Assembly (NCBI GenBank): GCA_022818135.1
Contig: JAFMSR010000016.1
Location: 7,918,127 to 7,982,126, forward strand
Length of the DNA: 64,000 nucleotides
Direction of reading: 5' to 3'
Origin: Saxidomus purpurata
Lineage: Eukaryota; Mollusca; Bivalvia; Venerida; Veneridae
Of this stretch, positions 24,652-35,800 are shown piece after piece. The position numbers and the translations under genes were made by a program. The number at the start of each line of letters is the position of its first letter. Position 1 is the stretch's first letter. The notes beneath the pieces are model-generated. The model did not search any database, was not told the origin of the DNA, and saw nothing but the letters and a program-made list of their open reading frames with translations.

Positions 24652-26627
24652 TTTGGAAAATGAATATTATTAAAGTTAAAAATTAAATATATTATTTTGT
24701 GTTACAAGTTACGCATTTGTCGATAATAGTGAAAATCTTAGTTTTTGTATATTCTAGTAAAAAGCTTACAATTTTGTGCGCTTCATTTTCATTTTTATGT
24801 GATGATAAGAGAAATGAGTCTGACTCATTTATGTCTTACATGTAAATGTGCTAAAAGTATTGATTGTCTTTTACGCATGTGACTTGAACATAATGCAATA
24901 TGGCCATTCAGAAGGGTAATATAACTTTTACAAAACTAGTATAATGTTTAAGGCTTTTTTCCTTTCCCCAAGAATCCATTTGTTGACATACAAGTACCAG
25001 TCTAACTGACACATTTCAAGGATTAAGTTTATATTGATAATGTCATATGTATTGAAAATACATTGTTAAGCATTTGTTTTACAACAAACGATTCACAGCA
25101 AATGATAATTAAGTATCTTGACTAGCTGTTTGATAGTCCTGTTAAATTTCCGTAATGCTAGTTTTAAGCTACTTTTAAGTTGTCGTTCCTGAAATTTTGT
25201 AACGAGATTATCAAGAGTTGAAAAAGAGACAACCGTACATGTGAAAGCTGCATTTAAATTATCACTAAAAACCAAATTCTAACTGTCCAAAGTCAATGAA
25301 TATTTCTAAGAAGTTGTAGTATAAATAAAATCAAGACAACACGAAGTTTCCAATTTACATGTTTCGACTTTATGTCTTCGTCAGAAAATATACAACATAC
25401 AGTATACAAAACAAAAAGATGTCACGTCCATTAAAAAGAACGTAAGGTTCATAAATATAGATATGGATCAGACTGATGTTGCGGGTTTCATTCAAATGAA
25501 ATGTATTTAATCAATACACGATTAATAAATATAAAACCTAACATGTCTATATGAAAAACCATAACTAATAAATATAAAATATGTTAAGTTCAATCATCAA
25601 ATATAACATGCTTAAGCCAATTATTAGATACAATGTATGCAAACTCAAGTTTGAAATTTAACTAACAAAGAATGTGTTTCAGATGAAAATTGCACCATCT
25701 TTTAATTATTTCATTTGCATTGCTTTTTAAAATGCAAAAATGTAAGTTGCAAATTGTACATTTCTGCGTAACGAAATATTACAAGACATACATTAAGCTA
25801 CCAGTCTTCTATTATTATGTAACAGTCATATGTAACAATTTGTACTTTACAAATATAATATATGATTCCTATGATATGTTTTATTGTAACGTTGATTCCA
25901 CTATCATGTTTTATATTTGTATTGTATGATACATTTGTATATTGTGTCATTAGCTTTCTTTGAATCAGTCAACAGTATTACATCATATTGTGTAGCTCCC
26001 TTCTTAATGGCAAAAGTAACTTCATTCTATGAAAATATGTTATACTAGTATGTTCAGATGTATACTTTAACAGCACCAGTTATTAAGTTACAGACTGTAC
26101 AAGTATTTCTCGTTTTACTATTATGTTGTCTTACTGTTGTGTCTGCACTGCGCGACATTAAAGCCATTGGCACGGCTCTGAAATAATGTTTAGGCAAAGT
26201 CAGCATTTTATTTTGATTGCGCACTAGATCGCGCGCTAGCTTCGCACACATCTTTTGCACACTGCCCTAATGTTGCGCAGATACAAGCAAGAGAATGTAA
26301 GATATGAAATGTATGTCGGTGTGTTATGTATTGTTAGCTTTACTTCCTGTAAATGAATGAATAAATGGTAAATGGTAGCTTTATTTACTGCAATAAATAA
26401 TCATGCTTATTTTTGACTTTAGTTGTTCATTACTTATATAAAGGATAACAATCAGTTTTCGTCACAATACTAAGTTCAACATGAAAGATCAAGACGATCA
26501 AGATGACCCTCTTTTCTCGAATTTCATCAGGCAATTAATTATTTGTTAAAAACAATATGCATTGAATCGAAATACAATACATATACATTCCTCAATAGTC
26601 ATACAGGATATTTCCAACTTAAATCGA
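24652..26627. other. End of unit 1 and inter-unit DNA, no gene recognised
   Basis: About 25225-25960 is still within the duplication (matches 35215-35800). The small AT-rich frames 25690-25929 and 35553-35801 encode similar peptides because the DNA is duplicated; composition and lack of features give no reason to call them genes. About 25960-26627 is unique to the spacer between units and shows nothing definite. Confidence 0.45.
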
Positions 26628-27735
26628 AATCGTAATCTGATTTCGAACCGGACAGTAGTTGATTGAAAATTGGGGGAAATCTCAACGTTATTCCATGTAT
26701 TATAACTTTTCAATATAGGATATATTACAAATTTAGGCCACACAACTCTGAACATAGCGTACATTAGTTCGGCTACATATATTAAAGTGACATTATGCGC
26801 ATCTTACTGCACATAGTGTATTTTTAGTGACAGTCAGTTTATAAAAGCAATTTTTGGTTGTTGTTCATTTAAATATGTTAAATTAATGATTATGCCACAT
26901 TAGTATTTGAAGTTGGTGCTTTAGATATAAAAAAATCGGACTGATAAAATGATAGTTGATTGTGTCGTTGTTGATGTTGGTAGAGATTTCGGCAGTGGAA
27001 GGGAAGCAACTCCTGCATGCAGTTGTTCTTTTCTTAAATTGACTCTCCCAGTCAAATAAGAAAATCAATATTTGGAAAGTTATTATTTCATACTGGTAGC
27101 GTGAAGAGTTTGGTGTATTGGGTTAAAAGCTATTATTTCCTCTACGCTTTTGTACACACACCATATTTAGCTTGATTGTTACTTGAAAACAATGCGCATA
27201 ATGTCACTTTAATCAGTTAAACTATCTTGGAGACCAATTAAATGCTATTAAAAATATGCAGTTCTTTCATAAATGCATTTCAAAATTCTTCTTCCGACAA
27301 AATAGGGATACACAAATATGTTCGGTCTGAGATATGAGATGCCTGGGATATCGCCATATAGAAGCAGTCACCCTATACTTTGGTACGCTGTGGTTATCTT
27401 ATATTAAGACATTACAAGTTGTCCTGTTAACTGATTGTCCTGTCTTTTGTACCATGCACTTACGACAAGGCATTTACCGCACATTCTCAATGAACTTGGT
27501 CTCCCGGACAATGTATTTAAATTAATCATGCTATTTCAGGTATTTCATAAAATATGTACGGTTTAGACAATGTTTGCCTTTTGTTTTTCTCTGTAATCCT
27601 GAACATGTACGATATTTACCATTAACGTGGTAAAGGTGACAATTTTCAACCACTTCATAATGAGATGTCCCCAATTCTTCAGCCGTGAATTGTCCGATTC
27701 AAAATCAGATTACTACTCCGACTAAAGTGGAAAAG
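26628..27735. mobile_element. Diverged copy of element X, interrupted by a MITE
   Basis: The left end (TTTCCAACTTAAATCG…) and inverted right end (27668-27735, …CGACTAAAGTGG) match the ends of 19554-20874. The left ~400 bp follows 19590-19985 collinearly, except for the 423-bp MITE at 26786-27208. After about 27445 the interior departs from the 19.5 kb copy. Confidence 0.6.
26786..27208. mobile_element. TTAA-targeting MITE, copy A, 423 bp
   Basis: It has a perfect 17-bp terminal inverted repeat, AGTGACATTATGCGCAT (26786-26802 and complement at 27192-27208), and TTAA on both sides (26782-26785, 27209-27212). The empty site is visible at about 19732 and 32036, where CTACATATATTAATCAGTTAAA-type sequence has a single TTAA. 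There is no coding capacity. TTAA duplication is the hallmark of piggyBac-type transposition, although the tip does not start with the CCC usual for piggyBac, so the superfamily is left open. Confidence 0.9.
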
Positions 27736-28426
27736 TCAACTTGTACAATGTTAAGTAGTCCATATATAACCAGATCCGGATTTATTAGGAACATTAAATA
27801 ATTAATTATTAAAGTTGATTCATTTTTGTTGACATGAACATGCAAATCGTCTGCGTCAAGGAGATATAACGAAAAATTAAGGAATACAAAAATATTAACA
27901 GTATAATTGGTATAATAACATGTATGTGAAAAACACGCATATATAGGCAAAATTACATATTATGTGATGCAGAAAGTGCCGAACTATTTTGAAGTTAGCT
28001 GAAGTGTCAAAACTATATGCATTCAGAAAACCCCACACCAGTGGTATATTGACACATATATCAAGTGAAGACATGAACAAAGTAAGTAAATAAATAAACT
28101 ATTATTACATGTTTAACTACATGTATATGCAAAAGCGGTCAGGGTTTTGGAAAGTAAAAAAGAGCGAAGTATATGCATGTCAATATTTTCTTATTCGGGA
28201 AACTATCCATATATGTATATATAACCTCGTCACAAACGTATGAATTGCGAGTGAGTGTTATTTTTATCTTTATAACTTGGTCATTTGATTTTACTAGAAC
28301 TCAATGTTTCGTCATTCCTATAGCTTACGCACCTAAAAGAACATCCAGTACGCTGTACAGTCTTCTGATACAAAATTTGTGACGAAAAACGACATTTATT
28401 TTCATGTATGAATTGAACGCGCGGGT
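27736..28426. other. Spacer between duplication units, no gene recognised
   Basis: AT-rich sequence with short frames on both strands and no domains. It ends at GAACGCGCGGGTCGAA (about 28418), where similarity with unit 1 (16383) begins. That boundary motif also appears inverted at about 19118-19150 and 31440-31465. Confidence 0.45.
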
Positions 28427-29917
28427 CGAATGTTTTATAGGGAAAGTATGGGGAAAGAGAAATGGCTGTGTCTATATAATGAATAAATTGCAATCTAGAA
28501 TTCCACGGCAGGTTATATGTAAAATATTACCAACCAATACTATAGGTATATTTAAAAAATAATATGTATCCATGTTTGGTTTATCGTATAATAACCCGAG
28601 TTTGGAGTTCTTGTGCGCAAGAATATATCACGAAGGCTGTAGGCCTGAGTCATATCATTACGCATAAGAACGACAAACGAGGATTATTCTACCAAAAACC
28701 AAACTTGAATACTTATTATTTCGATTCTAACACAACTTATTTGAAACAACATTTGAAGAAAATGAGAAAACTATTTTCCTCGAACGTAAATTATGCTTGC
28801 GTGCTACTCATCTAGATTTTGCCGTTTGAGTTTCCTTCCGCGAACGCTGTAAAGACGCTATTTTAACGTGACTTTCATTCATGAAAGACGGTGTTTCAGG
28901 TTCTTCATCAACGTAAACTACTCATCAGAAAAAAAGACTTAAATAATTTTCAAGTAAATGTAACAGGAATTTCATTTGTAGAAATGGTTTGAATTTTCAG
29001 GGTACGCAATATCGGTTTAAGTTCCGAAAACTATTGGTAACGAGTATAGATAAATGACGTTACAGTTTTTGTTGATAAATGACGTCACTGTGTAAACAAA
29101 AACGACAACAACAAAACAGTAAATAAATTAAGTGTAAATGGTATCGTAACATAAATCAAGTTAACTGGACGTGTGTCATCCATCGGATCCCCCCGCTTTG
29201 ACCCAAGTCATCCACAATATGCTATGTAAGATATTCTATACGTCGGGGAATAACCAAAATAAATTTCGTTCTACATGTATGTAGGCTATTCGCTGGACGT
29301 GTTAGAATAAATCATCTACATGGTTGCTTTTCTGATAGATATACTTAATGTATTAGTATATAAAGCTAAACATCACCTAGCCCTTGAGTATATACAAAAT
29401 TTGATAACCTTTTCCAGCAATAATACATCAAAAAACACAATTAAGACGTACATAGACATGATCATTCTGATGTATTTAGTAAAACATATTACTAGACCTA
29501 GTACATTTCTAAATAATAACATTTAAGGCATTTAATACAGTGAAAATACATGACACCTAAACGAATTCTGAAATACCTGGATGAATAAAAGAAATGTTCT
29601 ATTCATATTTCTGAACAAAGAAGAAGTTTATACAATGTATATGCAAATGCATGTGTATAAATACTGTTTGTCAAAGGTTAATTGAAAATTATCTCACATT
29701 GTATCTGTGTAAATATTTTATTGTTGTTAACATTAAAGGATTAAACAATTTTTTTCATGAACTGTGTGAATGATATTAATAGATCTAATTCAATATTAAT
29801 TTGTGTTATTGTTGTAGAAGGCCATATTTGAAATTATGCATTGTTTATATGTATCTAAATGTGCATCCTTCCTTAAATAAAGATTTTATTACATTTTTAT
29901 TATTATCATAATTATTA

Positions 29918-31439
29918 TTAAGAAATTAAAATCTGAACGGCTGTGTAGAAAGGTCTACAGAACTCTCTTGATTTTATTGCATTTCCGTGTCGTGAGCTCG
30001 CCGAAATACGTATTATTTCTCCACATTATAATGGTAAATTTCGTGTTTCAGGCGTCTGAAGCAACACTGTTGCAACTTTTCTATATCAGAAAAAGTTCAT
30101 TAAAACTGCCGTGTATATTTGATGGAATTATTTGTGTATGCAGCTTAAAGCGACATTATGCGCATTTTTTTCAAGTAAAATTCCAGCTGAATATGGTATA
30201 TGTACAAAAGCCTAGAGGAAATAATAGCTTTTAACCCAATACACCAAACTCTTCACGCTACCAGTATGAAATAATAACTTTCCAAATATTGATTTTCTTA
30301 TTTGACTGGGAGAGTCAATTAAGAAAAGAACAACTGCATGCAGGAGTTGCTTCCCTTCCACTGCCGAAATCTCTACCAACATCAACAATGACACAATCAA
30401 CTATCATTTTATCAGTCCGATTTTTTTATATCTAAAGCACCAACTTCAAATACTAATGCGGCATAGTCATTAATTTAACACATTTAAATGAACAGCAACC
30501 AAAAATTGCTTTTATAAAACTGTCACAAAAAATACATTATGTGCAGTAAGATGTGCATAATGTCACTTTAATAAATTAGCGTATTTTACTCGAAAAAAGG
30601 GTAAAAATAGCAATACACATCACTCGATATACGCATATGTTCTACAGGATTCGTGTGACGCAAGAATTGCTCCAAACTTGGCTTATGTGGAGTGTTAATT
30701 GTGACTAATATCAAGTTGTAGTGCGAAAATTGTGAAAATGATGGAATGTCCGAGCAGTGATTCTGAGACAAGTACGACTACTGGTTTCGAGTACGGTTTA
30801 TTAAGTTAATATCGCCAATATTTTCTACTGCTAGTATAATGAAATAAATGAACAATTTAATTTAAGGCTTTTTTTAGATAGAACAGTCATGCAACATACT
30901 ATATGTCAATGCTGGTTGCTAAATTTCATAATTTTTTATCCATTATGTCAATATATGTAAATAACATTATAAGAATGTGCAGTAGGAAGAATGTCTGAGT
31001 AAAAAGAATGGTTTCCAACCTAAACACAAACCTGAAAAAAGTGTCGCGTTAGCCTGTCATGTGTCAACGAGTTTTCAGGACTGAATAAATATTATGTTCA
31101 CTAAATATAACAGACGTCCTGCCGGTTAATATCATATATAGTTTGAACGACACCCAGACAGTTTTATCAGTTCCACAATCCGACGATTTTCCAATCCCAT
31201 GACTGTTGTAGAGCTAATTGCTTCAATATTAATTAAAATAGCTTCTAGCACTTGTCCGATTCAATGAATGACTCGCAAGGTCTGACCACTGGCACGCAGT
31301 TTTTTTCTGATATAGAATAGTCGTAGCACTGTTGCTTTAAATTTCAAATGTCGGCGAGCTCGCTGCACGAGAATACCATAAAAAAACAAGGAATTGCTGT
31401 AGAACCTTCTACACAGTCGTTCACGTTTTCATTTCTTAA
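29918..31439. mobile_element. Unit 2 copy of element Y, carrying a nested MITE
   Basis: The left arm begins TTAAGAAATTAAAATCTGAACG and the right arm ends with CGTTCACGTTTTCATTTCTTAA, mirroring 17787-19116. The 419-bp TTAA MITE is inserted inside it, about 230 bp from the left end. Confidence 0.55.
30149..30567. mobile_element. TTAA-targeting MITE, copy B, 419 bp, inverted relative to copy A
   Basis: The termini AGCGACATTATGCGCAT and the complement of AGTGACATTATGCACAT match at 15 of 17 positions. The whole interior is the reverse complement of copy A with modest divergence. TTAA flanks both ends (30145-30148, 30568-30571). Unit 1 preserves the empty site at about 18008 (GCAACTTAATAAATTAACG), so the insertion occurred after the segmental duplication or was never shared. 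Confidence 0.9.
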
Positions 31440-32299
31440 AACACTCGACCCGCGCGTTCAATTTATACATCAGATCAAATGAAAGATTTTGTCACAAAGT
31501 TTGCATCAGAAGACAATAACCGCGTACTTGGGGTTTTTTTTTGGTGCGTTTGCTATTGGAATGACGAAAGGTCGAGATTAAAGCAAATCAAGTAACCAAG
31601 TTACAAAGAGGAAAGTACCACTCATTCGCAATTTCTAAGTTTTTACGAGGTTTTCTCGAATGATCTAAGAAAGTGCAAAAATATGAAAAATTAAAATCAT
31701 TGACATCAAAGGGTTATGTATAGCAGTCATCCTCGACTTTGGCTCAAACATAAAGCAATATTGACAAATTCACTTTTCCGACTCCGGAAACCGTACTGCA
31801 CAGGCGTTTTGCACTTTCGGTACAGTTGTACGATTGGACTCAGTGACAAAGCTAATATGGCGACTGGACATTTCCAACTTAATCGGAATCGTAATCTGAT
31901 TTAGAATCGGACAATTGCTGACTGAAGATTTGGGGACATCTCAACGTTATTCCATATATTATAACTTTTCAATATCGGATATATTACAAAATTAGGCCAC
32001 AAAACTCTTATCAAAGCGTACATTTATTTCGGCTACATATTAATCAGTTAAATTATCTTGGAGACCAATTAAATTTTGTTCAAGAATATGCAGTACTTTT
32101 CAAGGCATAAAGTATTGTACAAATAATGATTCATATAATTCGCAAGTGAATTTCCAAATCTTTCATTCCCTCTTAACAATACAACACTGACATGACCTCT
32201 GGGGAAGCAGTTGAAGAATTTTGTACATCTTTATTACTTTACACAAAAGGAGTATCAGACACTCCTATGTTAGATACAGTTTTACCTTATTTATCGATA

Positions 32300-32315
32300 T
32301 TTTAATGTCTTTCAG
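32300..32315 (+). promoter_or_regulatory. Candidate 3' splice site abutting the second receptor start codon
   Basis: TTTTAATGTCTTTCAG directly precedes the ATG, as in paralog 1. Its conservation while nearby sequence differs supports real use as an acceptor for an upstream untranslated exon. Confidence 0.6.
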
Positions 32316-33596
32316 ATGTTAAACGATGAGATGATGAACGAAAGTTTAATTGATAAAAATATTTCTCGAACAGAATCGCCGGATTTAGACAAGCTGGTGG
32401 AGATAGCTATCAAAAGAAAGACGGAGGAATACTTCCCTCTGATAGTATTTTACTCTATAGCAACCTGTTTTGGTATAATTGGAAATAGTCTGACCGTTCG
32501 GTTTTATGGATTTAAGGCGAAAAGGAGCACAACGTTTGTCCTTATTGCACTACTAAGTGCTTTCGATAGTGTCGTATGCTTCTTTTGTTTTACAAATATC
32601 ATAGCAATGTTTGTGTACGTCTTTGTCACTTATAAAATCGTCTGCAAAACTGGTTTCTTTTTGTATAACTGGGGTATAAGGTCATCTACTTTAGCATTGT
32701 GGGTAATAGCCATTGAAAGGTATAGGCACGTGTGCAAATACGGTCAAAAGCAGCTGACCGTGAAATTGGCTGTAAAAATAGTTATAGGTTTGTCAGCGAT
32801 GGCAATGATATATTCAACACAATCATATCTGACGTTCGAAACTGTGAGAGTTAATATATCGACTTCAGATAACGAAATTCCATATGTCAGTGTACATTAT
32901 TGTAAGTACACTAAAGAACCAGCTTTGCAGCCTGTCATATCAGCTTTCTATATAATTGATATCTTGTTTCATTCTGTCGTGAGTTTTACATTTGTTTATA
33001 CCTACGGATATATTTGGTGGACATACCGTAAACATAATAAAAACACAGCTTATCTACACAACAAGCCAACCGTATATCCCAGCCAACAGTCAGCCTGTTC
33101 TAAAGAAGTGCACCAAAATGATACAGATAGACACGAGGAAAAAGAAGGACAACTGAGAAGCGAAGCCATAGTTAATGTAGATTTAGACAAAGAAAATACC
33201 GAAACGTTACATGTAACAACCTTCGTAACAGCAGGGTGTTCCTCCGGCGCTGAGTCTCAAACAGCTGCTACAAATTATTCTACAAAAGATGAACAGTCGA
33301 TCAAGGCATCACAGATAAGTCAATCAGAACGCAATATAACGAAATTGATGTTTGCCGTTATTGTTGGTCTTTATTGTTGCTTTATTCCTTATATTATTGT
33401 ACAAGCTAGTATAGAATCATATACAGAATCCGAGCTGAACACTGGGGTTCAGTTTGCACTTCGGCTTCCCTTCTTGAACAGTATGATAAATCCTATTATA
33501 TGTTTTGCTTTTCATAAAGAATTTAGATTTCATGTAAAAGGCATTTTTAAAAAATGTAAACCAAGAAAAGTAGAGTACGAATGCACATCAGGTTAA
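32316..33596 (+). CDS. Rhodopsin-like (class A) G protein-coupled receptor, paralog 2
   Basis: A 426-residue seven-transmembrane receptor with the same layout as paralog 1: GN in TM1 (56-57), Asp84 in TM2, Cys110 and Cys196 for the extracellular disulfide, ERY at 134-136, a long third intracellular loop (~232-341), CFIP at 355-358 and NPIIC at 392-396. It keeps the full tail ending KCKPRKVEYECTSG, which is basic then acidic and may contribute to receptor regulation. About 86% of residues match paralog 1. Differences cluster in the N-terminus (6-40), the first extracellular loop (97-111) and the second (171-197), while TM3 to the second intracellular loop (112-162) hardly changes. The N8 glycosylation site is kept; the second, at N15, also keeps its acceptor Ser (NIS). 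Ligand unknown. This is probably the better-preserved member of the pair. Confidence 0.9.
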   Translation: MLNDEMMNESLIDKNISRTESPDLDKLVEIAIKRKTEEYFPLIVFYSIATCFGIIGNSLTVRFYGFKAKRSTTFVLIALLSAFDSVVCFFCFTNIIAMFVYVFVTYKIVCKTGFFLYNWGIRSSTLALWVIAIERYRHVCKYGQKQLTVKLAVKIVIGLSAMAMIYSTQSYLTFETVRVNISTSDNEIPYVSVHYCKYTKEPALQPVISAFYIIDILFHSVVSFTFVYTYGYIWWTYRKHNKNTAYLHNKPTVYPSQQSACSKEVHQNDTDRHEEKEGQLRSEAIVNVDLDKENTETLHVTTFVTAGCSSGAESQTAATNYSTKDEQSIKASQISQSERNITKLMFAVIVGLYCCFIPYIIVQASIESYTESELNTGVQFALRLPFLNSMINPIICFAFHKEFRFHVKGIFKKCKPRKVEYECTSG

Positions 33597-33787
33597 AAGT
33601 GATGGATATAATGTAGTTCATTTTTGTCTTCCCTTAGCTTGAATGTTTAGCAATACATTTGTTCACCTTATTACTAATTTAAAATTTATTGAGTCGGAAA
33701 TTATTTTGAAAATGTGTCTCTCACGAGTTAAATAATTAGAAGTTTAAGGATATAGAAGAATCGATCAGTTTAAGGATATTAAACTGT

Positions 33788-33881
33788 GAGTATGGGGCAA
33801 CAAAAAAGGCAATACATCGAAGAAAATTGTGGCGAAGCAGAGACATTTTCCATGTGTTACTCTTTTTGTTTCCCCATACTC
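33788..33881. repeat. Short hairpin, ~20-bp stem
   Basis: GAGTATGGGGCAACAAAAAA (from 33788) is complementary to TTTTTGTTTCCCCATACTC (to 33881) with one mismatch, enclosing ~52 nt. It lies just after the vestigial minisatellite units of unit 2 and has no counterpart in unit 1. It could be a small MITE remnant or a hairpin-forming RNA. I see no evidence for either beyond the fold. Confidence 0.5.
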
Positions 33882-34752
33882 TGTTATCAGTTAGTAAAGT
33901 CCAAGTTTAATCTTCTTTAACTGATTTATTGCAAGACACTGAATTGTTTAAAAAAGTAAAATAAACAAAACTCTTTTAAATACCAAATCATTCTTTAATT
34001 GAGGCCCCAAATATTGATCAGCTTCAAAGCACCAATCAAAATCAAACCACTGTGCCTTCAGGCAATGAAAAAAGCTGTACCTGATACTGCATTTAGAGCA
34101 GAGTAAAGTGTGCTGATACCAGGAATTTAGAGAAACTCTCACTTCAAAGGAAATTTATTCTAGTCATGCAATAAGCTAAACTTACGTTTCGGTATAAGAG
34201 TCGTGTGTGTGTTACTTTATGGTCTTTACACCCAGACCTAGTATCATAACGCAGAGGTTATACTCTGCAGCGTCATGTACAGTATTTGATTTGTAGGGAC
34301 ATATTTAATTCTTATTTTATGCATTCGCGTATTTATGTGTGAAGTGTGTATTGTTTTGTTTGATTTTTTTCTCCTCTTGCTTTCTACATATTATTAAGAT
34401 CTTGGTCTAGATGGACAAATTATTTTGAAAATTGTACATTGAACATAGCATACACGTTTAAATGAAAAATATACACTGAAGCTTTTTGTAAATAGATAGG
34501 AAATGAAACCAGTTGCGTTTATTTTGCATTTGAGTATATCTTCCGTATGTAGAAGGCCATTGCATGTTTTGTAAATGTAAAACACTTTTAAATGTGCTAT
34601 TTCGTTAACGTATCAACTCTAAACTACCATACCGCCGTACAAAACTTTTGAACTACAGGAGCGTTGAGCATCAGCGACTTCTCTAAATGTAAGGAGATTA
34701 GGGATATATCTGCTACTCTGTTTGCGTGTTTATTTTTACAGGTTATATTTTA
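33882..34752. other. Unit 2 DNA downstream of receptor, no gene recognised
   Basis: From 33884 to about 34440 the sequence has no counterpart in unit 1; from 34441 it matches unit 1 from 23412. Short open frames (33948-34142, 34394-34585) carry no domain. Confidence 0.4.
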
Positions 34753-34790
34753 AACAAGAGGGCCAAGATGACCCTATATCGCTCACCAGA
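34753..34790. repeat. AACAAGAGGGCCAAGAT… motif, unit 2 copy
   Basis: Counterpart of 23821-23859 (AACAAGAGGGCCAAGATGAC then CCTATATCGCTCACC), followed by matching flank. It is part of the segmental duplication and not an independent insertion. Confidence 0.4.
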
Positions 34791-35138
34791 CTTTGACTTT
34801 GATTTTATAGTAGGAGCGGTTGACGAAAACGACTTTTTACTCAACAATGTAACAAAAGTCCATTTCCCATTACGCCAGTCACATTACTGTAATTGTTCAT
34901 GTTCACACATGCTGTTATCTGCTTAATTCTATACAGTTTTTATTTTTCAGAAGTTTCATACTGTTCTGTGTCTTAGAGAAAACGAAATATGTACCTGTTT
35001 AATAGTAAACATTTTAAGGTTTTCATGCAAGTAAGCGTTAAGGCGTGTTGTTTTAAGAATAACACTGCTAGAATTTCCTTTGATCTTAAGAGAATGACAA
35101 TCCTATAATTAGTACTATCTATGCACTGATTTATTACC

Positions 35139-35200
35139 TATGGTGGCATATTACTGCCACACGTTAGTTAACTGACTTTCGTGTTAATTAAGTGATTTTC
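35139..35200. mobile_element. Truncated left end of the fold-back MITE
   Basis: TATGGTGGCATATTACTGCC through GTTAATTAAGTG matches the left ~60 bp of 24197-24645. It then jumps directly to sequence equivalent to about 25220 of unit 1. About 970 bp, including the remaining ~390 bp of the element, are absent here, consistent with a deletion in unit 2. Confidence 0.75.
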
Positions 35201-35800
35201 ACCAATAGAAAGAGAGACAAACGTACATGTAAAAGCTCCATTTAAATTATCATTTAAAACCAAAATCTTACTTTAAATGATGTGCTGATTGTGTTCATAT
35301 TAATTAAAGATGCAATATCAAAGAATTTTTCAAAGGCCAAAACATGTCATAAATTTTATTAAAATATATGATTATTGTAAAGGAATGTTTTCTAGCAACC
35401 ACAGAAGTTTCTTTACAAAGGTATATAGAAAGGTAGCCTTTTCTTGAATTGGCTGAAAACAGTCCAAAGGTCAATTCATATGTCTAAGAAATGTAGTAAA
35501 TTCTTGTCAAAATCTTAATTATTTAACATTATTAGATGTAACATGAACACACTTGCTGTTAGATATTGTATTCCGATTCCTTTTTAAAATGCAAAAATGT
35601 AAGTTGCAAATTGTACATTTCTGCGTAACGAAATATTACAAGACATACATTAAGCTACCACTCTTCTATTATTATGTAACAGTCATATGTTACAATTCGT
35701 ACTTTACAAATATAAATATGATTCCTATGATATGTTTTATTGTAACGTTGATTCCACTATCATGTTTTATATTTGTATTGTATGATACATTACACCATTA

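Larger units (their letters stand above)
16383..25960. repeat. Segmental duplication, unit 1 (contains first receptor gene)
   Basis: Successive blocks align collinearly with unit 2 at 28427-35800: 16383-16530 with 28427-28556, 16795-16870 with 29420-29500, 17215-17380 with 29512-29680, 17787-18180 with 29918-30735 (less a MITE), 18427-19850 with 30738-32155, 21176-22760 with 32163-33745, 23412-24255 with 34441-35200, and 25225-25960 with 35215-35800. Gaps between the blocks are insertions or deletions in one unit. Block limits were read by eye and are approximate. Confidence 0.85.
28427..35800. repeat. Segmental duplication, unit 2 (contains second receptor gene)
   Basis: Collinear with unit 1 at 16383-25960 but shorter. 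It lacks the counterparts of about 18181-18425, 19856-21175 (most of element X), the minisatellite expansion and about 24256-25224. It gains the MITE at 30149-30567 and about 650 bp at about 33784-34440. Limits were read by eye and are approximate. Confidence 0.85.

Noticed and set aside
25690..25929. Small frame conserved at 35553-35801
   Set aside because: Similarity is explained by the segmental duplication; the peptides are AT-composition driven with no domain, and their N-terminal parts differ.
26120..26275. Possible short inverted repeat around GTCTGCACTGCGCGACATTA and TAATGTTGCGCAGATAC
   Set aside because: The match needs a 4-bp gap, no flanking duplication is visible and no second copy is present in the window.
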